Below the pieces are notes generated by a model, which made no database searches, was not told the DNA's origin, and saw nothing but the letters and a program-made list of their open reading frames with translations. A stretch of 5,949 nt of DNA from an uncultured Lachnospiraceae bacterium (GTDB lineage: Bacteria; Bacillota; Clostridia; Lachnospirales; Lachnospiraceae), in assembly GCA_902803355.1 (NCBI GenBank), contig CADCPP010000065.1, positions 1 through 5,949 of the forward strand. Reading direction: 5' to 3'. The position numbers were made by a program, and so were the translations under genes. Positions 1 to 5,388 of this stretch are shown piece by piece (within the stretch, counting starts at the first letter, position 1; every line of letters begins with the position of its first letter).

Positions 1-377
1 CCCGCGATGCCGTAGTGCGTGGAGTTGCAGACGACGCCGCCGGCCATGCCGTAGGTCTTCGCCTTCTCGATGAGCTTTTCCATCATGTGGTAGCTCGCCA
101 CCATGCCCATGCCGTTGTTCGCGTCCATGACGACAGTGGTGGGGGTCTCTTTCAGAATATCGATCTTCGTGACCGGCAGCAGGGTGCCGTTGTCGATGCG
201 GTCAAGATAGATCGGTTTAAAACGGTTGCAGCCATGGCTCTCGATGCCGCGGCGGTCTGATTCCAGCAGCACATCGGCGCAGATCTTCGCATCTTCCTCC
301 GGCACGCCGTAGGCCTTGAATACGTCGATCATGAAATTGTTCATCAGTTCCCAGGATACATAGGGTCTGGTCTCCAT
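1..377 (-). CDS. Malate/L-lactate dehydrogenase family (Ldh_2) oxidoreductase, N-terminal part
   Basis: Partial gene: it starts at 377 and runs off the left edge, leaving 125 complete codons of a protein usually about 330-360 residues long. The ATG follows AAGGAGG (384-390) by six bases. The reading frame begins METRPYVSWE and carries two family hallmarks: RGIESHG at residues 43-49 (Ser47-His48) and NSTHYGIA at 118-125 (His121). In the Ldh_2 family, which includes malate, lactate, ureidoglycolate and sulfolactate dehydrogenases, the SHG serine/histidine and the second histidine lie in the substrate and NAD(P)H site. These are soluble cytoplasmic enzymes that interconvert 2-hydroxy acids and 2-oxo acids with a nicotinamide cofactor. 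The fold is unrelated to classical Rossmann-type LDH. Substrate cannot be assigned from this fragment; family membership is confident. The gene is divergent from the next one and has its own promoter. Confidence 0.9.
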   Translation of the reverse strand, partial: METRPYVSWELMNNFMIDVFKAYGVPEEDAKICADVLLESDRRGIESHGCNRFKPIYLDRIDNGTLLPVTKIDILKETPTTVVMDANNGMGMVASYHMMEKLIEKAKTYGMAGGVVCNSTHYGIA

Positions 378-420
378 TTGATTCCTCCTTAAAAACGGCG
401 GTTTTGCGCTCCGCCGGATC

Positions 421-447
421 ATCCGCCAATACTTTACTCCATCCGCC
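421..447. repeat. Direct repeat ATCCGCC x2 around the dehydrogenase promoter
   Basis: The heptamer ATCCGCC occurs at 421-427 and 441-447, a 20-base period that puts both copies on about the same helix face. One copy lies in the -35/-10 spacer and the other at the predicted transcription start. The downstream copy also forms half of a small palindrome, CGGATCATCCG (415-425). The arrangement suits an operator, but the repeats are short and no regulator gene is present in the window. Confidence 0.35.
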
Positions 448-459
448 TTTTTTTTTCAA
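431..459 (-). promoter_or_regulatory. Probable sigma-A promoter of the dehydrogenase gene
   Basis: Read on the minus strand, TTGAAA (-35, bases 459-454) is separated by 17 bases from TAAAGT (-10, bases 436-431). These match consensus at five and four of six positions. Transcription would begin near base 424, giving a leader of roughly 47 bases to the ATG at 377. The spacer contains an A-tract (the T-run at 448-456 on the plus strand) and one copy of a repeated heptamer described separately. Confidence 0.55.
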
Positions 460-568
460 GCCGCTTCTCAGAATTCTCACAAGAAAAGAAAATGAGGCCG
501 AAATTGCTTCAGATCGCCCATGAAGAACGGCAAAATGTAAAAAAACAGCGAAAAATCTAAATTTTCTC

Positions 569-597
569 TTTACAATATGCAAAAATGCGAGTATTTT
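569..597 (+). promoter_or_regulatory. Probable sigma-A promoter of the zinc-ribbon membrane protein gene
   Basis: TTTACA (569-574, five of six consensus bases) is followed after 17 bases by TATTTT (592-597, four of six). Transcription would start near 604, about 34 bases before the ATG at 638. The -10 element lies in the right arm of a perfect 7-base inverted repeat (CAAAAAT at 580-586, ATTTTTG at 593-599), which could be an operator or simply AT-rich sequence. Confidence 0.55.
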
Positions 598-637
598 TGA
601 AGCAAGGATCCATCCAATTACAGAGAGGAGAGCATCT

Positions 638-1414
638 ATGATCAAAACGATTTACAACAGAGCAATTGCTATTTTGATGAAAAAGCCGATCCGTCTGTGG
701 GGAATCGGCCTGCTGGGCGCGGTCCTGGTTGCCTTTTTGAGCATGCTGGGCGGCACGGTACCGATCCTCGGCACGGTTTTAAGCGTCCCTGCCCAGATCG
801 GTCTGCTGCTCGTGTACCTGCACGGCTATCGCGGCGAAGAGATCTATTCCGCGCAGCTGCTGGAGATCTATGAGAAGAAGGACGACACCTGGAAGAGAGT
901 GGTGATCGGCATGCTGTGGAGAGACCTCTGGGTCTTCATCTGGGCGCTGATCCCGATCGCCGGCATCGTGTTCGCGATCATCAAATCCTATCAGTATCGC
1001 CTGACCCCGTATATTCTGGCGCAGGAACCTGAGGTGAAGCCTACGGATGCCATCAAGCTGTCCAAGCAGCGCACGAAAGGCTATGTCGGCTCGATGTTCG
1101 GCGCGGACATCCTTCCCTACTGCGCGTTTTTCGTAGTAGCCCTGGTCCTTGGCGCGCTCGCCCGCATCAAATACATCGGCTGGCTGTTCGGCATCGTGCT
1201 GTTTGTGGTCACGGTCGTTTTCGTGCTGCTCGTCAAGCTGTTCCTCGGCCTTGTCCAGGCAGCGTTCTATGAAGAGATCACGAACCCGAGCATGCCGGCG
1301 CCTGGCGCAGGAGCGGCAGGAACGGAGACGGTCGCCTGCCCGAACTGCGGCGCCCCCGTGGAAAAAGGCAATTCCTTCTGCCCGCAGTGCGGAACCAAGA
1401 TGCCGGAGGAATAA
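638..1414 (+). CDS. DUF975-like polytopic membrane protein with C-terminal zinc ribbon
   Basis: A 258-residue protein whose start is supported by AGAGGAG (624-630) seven bases upstream. Hydrophobic segments lie near residues 19-39, 43-62, 91-115, 157-174 and 178-208. The middle part, YRLTPYILA at 120-128 followed by an amphipathic stretch with TDAIKLSKQ and KGY, resembles the DUF975 family of Firmicutes membrane proteins, which have no established function. After a Pro/Gly/Ala linker (about 218-228) the protein ends in a compact zinc ribbon, CPNCG and CPQCG, with Cys234, Cys237, Cys248 and Cys251 as likely metal ligands. This tail is probably cytoplasmic and may bind a partner protein. The gene is monocistronic: it has its own promoter and a strong terminator follows. 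Membrane location and the zinc ribbon are clear; the DUF975 relation is from remembered motif resemblance, and the function is unknown. Confidence 0.85.
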   Translation: MIKTIYNRAIAILMKKPIRLWGIGLLGAVLVAFLSMLGGTVPILGTVLSVPAQIGLLLVYLHGYRGEEIYSAQLLEIYEKKDDTWKRVVIGMLWRDLWVFIWALIPIAGIVFAIIKSYQYRLTPYILAQEPEVKPTDAIKLSKQRTKGYVGSMFGADILPYCAFFVVALVLGALARIKYIGWLFGIVLFVVTVVFVLLVKLFLGLVQAAFYEEITNPSMPAPGAGAAGTETVACPNCGAPVEKGNSFCPQCGTKMPEE

Positions 1415-1450
1415 GGCCTGTAAGCTGACCGGGGAGACCCGGAAAAAGAG

Positions 1451-1490
1451 AAAACGGAGCTGCCGGAATGCCGGCGGCTCCGTTTTTATT
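1451..1490 (+). terminator. Strong rho-independent terminator
   Basis: A 16-base stem (1451-1466 with 1471-1486) has one G-U wobble, a four-base AATG loop and a GC-rich core. It is flanked by A's on the left and a T-run (1483-1487) on the right. It lies 36 bases after the stop of the membrane protein gene and separates it from the downstream operon. The A and T flanks mean it may also work on the opposite strand. Confidence 0.9.
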
Positions 1491-1506
1491 CCCCTGCCGT
1501 GAACGC

Positions 1507-1535
1507 TTGCGGGATAGCCGCTTCCGTGTTATAGT
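1507..1535 (+). promoter_or_regulatory. Extended -10 promoter of the hydrolase operon
   Basis: TATAGT (1530-1535) is preceded by TG at 1527-1528, forming an extended -10 element. The -35 candidate TTGCGG (1507-1512) matches only the first three consensus bases, at 17-base spacing. Transcription would start near 1542, leaving a leader of about 19 bases. This makes the ATG at 1561 the natural start and excludes in-frame codons further upstream. Confidence 0.65.
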
Positions 1536-1560
1536 ATGCAGCGGAAAGAGAGGACAAGTC

Positions 1561-2460
1561 ATGCCGCATATCCCCGATAAGATGATCCCGCACCTGCGTG
1601 AAGGGATGAGAAAGATGAAGAACGCACCGGAGCCCGATCCGGTGGCCACGGAGCGGAAACTGATGAATTTTGCCGGCGCCGTGATGAGGAGCCTGACCCG
1701 CTCGGGAACGGCATGCGAGACCGTTTCCTTCGCTGGATTCGAAGCAGCGCTGCTCACGCCTGCAAGCGTTTCCTGCAGCGGCGTGGTGCTTTATCTTCAC
1801 GGCGGGGGATACTGCACAGGCGATCTGGATTATGCCTGCCTTTACGGCGGCGTTGTAGCGGCGGATACCGAGGCCGTGACCCTCTGCGCGGCTTATCGCC
1901 TTGCACCGGAGCATCCCTATCCGGCTGCGCTGGATGATGCTCTGGCTGCCTATGAATGGATCCTAGACCACTATCCCGGCAAACCCATCTGCCTGATCGG
2001 AGAGTCGGCCGGAGGCGGCCTCTGCTACGCCCTCGCGCTGAAACTGAAGGAGCTGAAGCTCCCGCTGCCGGCCGGGATCGTGGCGCTTTCTCCCTGGACG
2101 GATCTGACCCTTTCCGGCCGTTCCCATCTTGAGAATAAAGAAGCCGATCCCTCGCTGACCACAGAAAAGCTGGCCATTTTTGCGCGGGATTACTGCGGGC
2201 AGGAGGACCCGGCGTCTCCCGGTGTTTCGCCGCTGCTTGGCGATCTTCGCGGGATGCCGGAGAGCCTGATCTTTGTAGGCGGAGATGAGATCCTGCTGGA
2301 TGACGCCGTGAGGATGGCATCCGCGCTGCAAAAGGCCGGCTGCGCCGCGCATCTGACCGTGGCGCCGGATATGTGGCACGCCTATATCCTCTACGGGCTT
2401 GAAGCAAGAAAAGAAGATGCGGAAATGATCCGCGATTTCCTGAGGAGCAAACTGTCATGA
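1561..2460 (+). CDS. Alpha/beta hydrolase of the hormone-sensitive lipase (HSL) esterase family
   Basis: A 299-residue, probably cytoplasmic carboxylic-ester hydrolase with no signal peptide. All HSL-family landmarks are present. HGGGY at 80-84 forms the oxyanion hole, and YRLAPEHPYPAALDD is at 112-126. The nucleophile elbow GESAGG at 147-152 has Ser149 as nucleophile, Asp242 (GGDEILLDD) is the likely acid, and His273 (MWHAY) is the likely base. The length is normal for the family, whose members cleave short- to medium-chain acyl esters or deacetylate small molecules; the substrate here is unknown. The frame is open upstream to 1468, but that stretch overlaps the terminator and lies before the predicted transcription start. 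ATG 1561 has GAGAGGA (1548-1554) at good distance, so it is chosen. The stop overlaps the next start by four bases, so the two genes are probably translationally coupled. Confidence 0.93.
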   Translation: MPHIPDKMIPHLREGMRKMKNAPEPDPVATERKLMNFAGAVMRSLTRSGTACETVSFAGFEAALLTPASVSCSGVVLYLHGGGYCTGDLDYACLYGGVVAADTEAVTLCAAYRLAPEHPYPAALDDALAAYEWILDHYPGKPICLIGESAGGGLCYALALKLKELKLPLPAGIVALSPWTDLTLSGRSHLENKEADPSLTTEKLAIFARDYCGQEDPASPGVSPLLGDLRGMPESLIFVGGDEILLDDAVRMASALQKAGCAAHLTVAPDMWHAYILYGLEARKEDAEMIRDFLRSKLS

Positions 2461-3722
2461 AACGGTGGATGCGTCTTGATAACGCAGCCCTGATCTTCCC
2501 GGCGATCCGGAACAGCCGATGGGTCAATACCTTCCGCATCTCGGCCGAGCTGACCGAGACGGTGGATCCTGCGGTCCTTGCCCAGGCGGTGAAGGATCTG
2601 AAACCGCGTTTTCCCTCCTTTTATGTGAGGCTGGGAACAGGGGCTTTCTGGTATTATCTGCAGCAGATCGATGAAGCGCCGGCGCCGCGCCCGGAGTATG
2701 CCTATCCTCTCACGCACATGGGAAAGAGAGAACAGCGGCGCTGCTGCTTCCGCGTGCTTTATCATGAGAACCGGATCGCCGCGGAGTTCTTCCATGTGAT
2801 CACGGACGGAAAGGGCGGGGAGATCTTCGTCAAATCGCTGGTGGCGCGCTATCTGGAGCTGCGCTACGGCATTACGGTACCGAAGGAAGGCGGGATCAGG
2901 GATATTGCGGACAAAGCGCGCCCGGAAGAAGTGCAGGACGCCTTTCGGAAATATACCGGAGAGGTGCCGATGACCCGCCGCGAGGATACGGTCTATCATC
3001 TTTTCGGCACACCTGACGGTACTGGCTTTATGCATATCATCACCGGCCTTATTCCCACGGACGAACTGGTGAAGAAGGCGAGGGAATACCATTCCACGGT
3101 GACGGGATTTTTGTCGGCGGTGATGATTAAGACCATCATCGATATGCAGGATTGTCATATCCGCGGAAAAAAGCGGCGGCCAGTCAAGATCTCGGTCCCG
3201 ATCAACATGCGGAAGGTCTTCGGCGCGGAGACGCTGCGGAATTTCACCCTCGTGCTGAACATCGGCGTCGATCCGCGCCTGAAAGAGTATACGCTGGAAG
3301 AGATCTGCCGGGAATACCGGAACCAGATGGCGCTGGAACTGACCCCGGAGAAGATGGCTGCCCGTATCGCGGCCAACGTGCTGCCAGCTCAGAACAAGCT
3401 GCTGCGCGTGGCACCGCTCTTCATCAAGAACATGGCGATGCGCTGGGTCTACAGCCGCTACGGGGAGCGGAAAGGCTGCATCAATATCTCTAACCTCGGG
3501 CTGATCGATATGCCCGCGGTCATGCAGGATCATGTCAAACGAATCGATTTTGTGGTCGGCGTTCAGCTGACTTATCCGAATAACTGCTCTGTAGCCAGCT
3601 GCGGCAATGTGACGGCCGTCAATATGATCCGCAGCATTCAGGAGACCGAACTGGAACGCCGCTTCTTTACCAATCTGGTGAAGCTGGGGATCCCGGTCGC
3701 GGTGGAATCGAACGAATCCTGA
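2457..3722 (+). CDS. Condensation/alcohol-acetyltransferase-like acyltransferase (CoA-dependent acyltransferase superfamily)
   Basis: A 421-residue protein that reads as the two-lobed chloramphenicol-acetyltransferase-like fold shared by NRPS condensation domains, PapA/WS-DGAT enzymes and alcohol acetyltransferases. The active-site motif is FFHVITDG at 111-118: His113 is the likely general base and Asp117 the structural aspartate. The first histidine of the usual HHxxxDG is replaced by Phe112. VPINMRKVF at 247-255 matches the P(V/I)NMR motif of wax-ester synthases and alcohol acetyltransferases. ISNLG at 344-348 corresponds to the conserved SN-G stretch near the cleft. There is no membrane segment and no carrier-protein domain. 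It probably moves an acyl group from CoA or a carrier to a hydroxyl or amine; donor and acceptor are unknown. Its ATGA overlap with the esterase gene suggests the pair make and break the same kind of acyl ester. Superfamily is fairly sure; the specific reaction is not. Confidence 0.82.
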   Translation: MKRWMRLDNAALIFPAIRNSRWVNTFRISAELTETVDPAVLAQAVKDLKPRFPSFYVRLGTGAFWYYLQQIDEAPAPRPEYAYPLTHMGKREQRRCCFRVLYHENRIAAEFFHVITDGKGGEIFVKSLVARYLELRYGITVPKEGGIRDIADKARPEEVQDAFRKYTGEVPMTRREDTVYHLFGTPDGTGFMHIITGLIPTDELVKKAREYHSTVTGFLSAVMIKTIIDMQDCHIRGKKRRPVKISVPINMRKVFGAETLRNFTLVLNIGVDPRLKEYTLEEICREYRNQMALELTPEKMAARIAANVLPAQNKLLRVAPLFIKNMAMRWVYSRYGERKGCINISNLGLIDMPAVMQDHVKRIDFVVGVQLTYPNNCSVASCGNVTAVNMIRSIQETELERRFFTNLVKLGIPVAVESNES

Positions 3723-3740
3723 GGCGGAAAGGAGAAGAAC

Positions 3741-4436
3741 ATGTACTGTGTCAAATGCGGCGTGCGTCTGGAAGACGGCGCTGCCGCGTGCCCGCTCTGC
3801 GGGACGCCTTCCTGGAATCCGGAAGAGCGAGAGAGAAATACGCATTACAATCCCGAGCTGTATCCTGCTCCGGAAAAAGAAGGAAAATATACCCTGCTTG
3901 CCGTCATTACCGTCGTGATGGCCGGGATCGCGCTGGGCTGCCTGATCGCCTGCCTGGTTGCGCTTGGCCGTGTGGGCTGGTCGGGCTATGTGCTGTTCGG
4001 GGTGGCTTTTGTCTATATCTCGGCCGTGCTGCCGTTCTGGTTCAGGCGTTATTATCCGGCGGTCTTTCTTCCGCTCAGCTTTGCGGCGCTGGCCGGATAT
4101 CTCCTGTATATCAATGGCGCGACCGGCGGACACTGGTTCCTGTCCTTCGCCTTCCCGGTGACCGGCATGGCGTTCCTGATCACGTACTTCAGTGTCGGGA
4201 TCGCGCTCATCCGGTTCAAGCCGCGCACGAAGCTGATGCTGCTGGGGCTTTTGTTTATCCTGACCGGCGGTTTTATGCTGCTGCTGGAGTTTTTCCTGCA
4301 TATCAGCTTCAGCATGAAGATGTTCCGCTGGTCCATCTACCCCGCGGCGTTTTTCGGCATCCTGGGCATCTTCCTGTTTATCGCCTCGCTGATCCGTCCG
4401 CTGAGGCGGGGACTTTACAAAAAATTCTTCATCTGA
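3741..4436 (+). CDS. Six-helix membrane protein with N-terminal zinc ribbon (DUF6320-like)
   Basis: A 231-residue protein starting 18 bases after the acyltransferase stop, with AAGGAG just upstream of the ATG. It opens with a short zinc ribbon, Cys3, Cys6, Cys17 and Cys20 (CVKCG and CPLCG). A polar linker to about residue 50 follows, then six hydrophobic segments near 51-75, 80-98, 104-123, 131-157, 163-188 and 198-218. It ends in a basic tail (LRRGLYKKFFI). By the positive-inside rule the basic C-terminus and the zinc ribbon are both probably cytoplasmic. The layout recalls small Firmicutes membrane proteins annotated as DUF6320; that assignment is from memory of the pattern. No catalytic motif is seen. 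Its place behind the esterase and acyltransferase suggests a membrane anchor, transporter or flippase-like partner for their product, which is inference only. Confidence 0.82.
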   Translation: MYCVKCGVRLEDGAAACPLCGTPSWNPEERERNTHYNPELYPAPEKEGKYTLLAVITVVMAGIALGCLIACLVALGRVGWSGYVLFGVAFVYISAVLPFWFRRYYPAVFLPLSFAALAGYLLYINGATGGHWFLSFAFPVTGMAFLITYFSVGIALIRFKPRTKLMLLGLLFILTGGFMLLLEFFLHISFSMKMFRWSIYPAAFFGILGIFLFIASLIRPLRRGLYKKFFI

Positions 4437-4464
4437 TGCTGCCCCCGCGGCGGAAAGGAGATCT

Positions 4465-5241
4465 ATGAACAGTCATCAGGCATTTCTGCACGGACTCGAA
4501 ACGATCCGCAGTATGGCAGAAAAAAGCGGCGGCGCCGTAACGGTGGCCGATATTCTGAGCGCCTTCCCCGGTGTACAGCTGGACGAAGACCAGATCGGAC
4601 AGATCTATGAGTATCTGAACCGCGAAAATATCACGCTGGCGGATTACATCCCGCACGATACCCGCTCGATCAGTCTCTTTGACGAGGAAGAAGAGGCAGC
4701 GCTGACCGAAGAAGAGCAGAAGATCTTTGACTTTTATCTGGAGGATCTGGAGCATGTGCTCCCGCTTTCCGCTGCAGAAGAAAAGAAACTGACAAAGGAT
4801 CTGCTCGGCGGAAGCGATATGCAGAGGCAGCGCGCGTTTCAGCGGCTCACCGAAGGCAATCTGCACTATGTGGTGAGCATCGCGAGAGAATTCAGCGGGA
4901 AAGGTGTGCCGCTTAATGACCTGATCCAGGAAGGCAACCTCAGCCTGATGGAAAGCTTGCAGGACTACAGCGCCGAAGACGGCGATCTGGAGGATTACCT
5001 GGAAAAAGCGATCAAAAAGGACCTGCGCGCCTTTATGAAAGAGGAGACAGGCTTCCATTCGATGCAGGAGGACATGACGCGCGAGGCCAACCGTATCCTG
5101 GAGGAGATCAAAGAGGCCGAGGCCGAAGAGAACCGCGCGCTGAGCGCAGAAGAGCTGTCGAAGCGCCTGGGCATTCCGGCATCGCGCGTGGAGGAAGTCC
5201 TGCGCGAATCCGCAAGAGCCATCAAGAATGCGGAGAAATAA
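4465..5241 (+). CDS. Sigma-70-like protein lacking region 4 and the -10 melting residues
   Basis: A 258-residue protein with AAAGGAG ending five bases before its ATG, 28 bases after the previous gene and with no terminator between. Residues about 22-68 resemble sigma-70 region 1.1 (the DEDQIGQIYEYLN stretch). Residues 88-130 resemble region 1.2. Residues 131-170 are a textbook region 2.1-2.2, with NLHYVVSIAREFS and DLIQEGNLSLM, the main contact to the RNA polymerase beta-prime clamp helices. The next segment aligns without gaps to region 2.3-2.4, but the usual Trp-Trp pair becomes Lys181-Ala182 and the -12-reading glutamine becomes Lys185. Residues 199-258 follow region 3, including a helix-turn-helix-like LSAEELSKRLGIPASRVEEVL, and then the protein stops: region 4 is absent. 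It is inferred to bind core polymerase without normal promoter melting or -35 contact. It could be a regulator, a sigma competitor or a relic. The sigma relation is confident; the role is unknown. Confidence 0.88.
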   Translation: MNSHQAFLHGLETIRSMAEKSGGAVTVADILSAFPGVQLDEDQIGQIYEYLNRENITLADYIPHDTRSISLFDEEEEAALTEEEQKIFDFYLEDLEHVLPLSAAEEKKLTKDLLGGSDMQRQRAFQRLTEGNLHYVVSIAREFSGKGVPLNDLIQEGNLSLMESLQDYSAEDGDLEDYLEKAIKKDLRAFMKEETGFHSMQEDMTREANRILEEIKEAEAEENRALSAEELSKRLGIPASRVEEVLRESARAIKNAEK

Positions 5242-5274
5242 AGCCTGCCGCTTTTCTTTCTTAACCGCATTTCG

Positions 5275-5292
5275 AAAAAAAAATGTTTTTTT
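5275..5292 (+). terminator. Possible weak AT-rich terminator after the sigma-like gene
   Basis: A run of nine A's (5275-5283), then TG, then seven T's (5286-5292) could fold as an A-T hairpin. Alternatively CATTT (5269-5273 region) can pair with AAATG (5281-5285) immediately before the T-run. Both are weak because they lack a GC core, so operon readthrough into ppdK remains possible. Confidence 0.3.
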
Positions 5293-5326
5293 AATCGGCA
5301 AAGACCTACCAATAGCAGCGTTTTTA

Positions 5327-5335
5327 TGCTAAAAT
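5327..5335 (+). promoter_or_regulatory. Extended -10 promoter of ppdK
   Basis: TG at 5327-5328, one base, then TAAAAT (5330-5335, five of six consensus bases) forms an extended -10. No good -35 is visible at 16-18 bases upstream (5307-5312 is TACCAA), which extended -10 promoters tolerate. Transcription would start near 5342, with a leader of about 47 bases ending in AGGAGG (5375-5380), eight bases before the ATG. Confidence 0.6.
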
Positions 5336-5388
5336 ACGATAGTTAAAAAATTATCACATTACTCACTATATTTCAGGAGGAAATTTAC

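Noticed and set aside
392..405. AAAAC-GGCG-GTTTT hairpin in the dehydrogenase leader as a riboswitch or attenuator
   Set aside because: A five-base, mostly A-T stem in a leader under 50 bases is too small for a riboswitch and has no terminator or alternative pairing.
217..645. A 142-codon minus-strand frame across the divergent intergenic region
   Set aside because: It overlaps the dehydrogenase start out of frame, covers both predicted promoters and shows no protein family resemblance.
1468..1560. An upstream extension of the hydrolase by 31 codons
   Set aside because: It begins inside the terminator hairpin and before the predicted transcription start near 1542; the ATG at 1561 has the ribosome binding site and gives the usual family length.
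2391..4301. A 636-codon open frame on the minus strand opposite the hydrolase end, acyltransferase and membrane protein
   Set aside because: It is antisense to three well-supported plus-strand genes, has low-complexity Arg/His/Gln-rich composition and no recognisable domain or ribosome binding site. GC-rich coding DNA commonly leaves such a frame open.
4429..5301. A 290-codon minus-strand frame opposite the sigma-like gene
   Set aside because: It is the antisense shadow of a clear sigma-70-related gene, and its predicted start sits in the AT-rich intergenic tract without a ribosome binding site.
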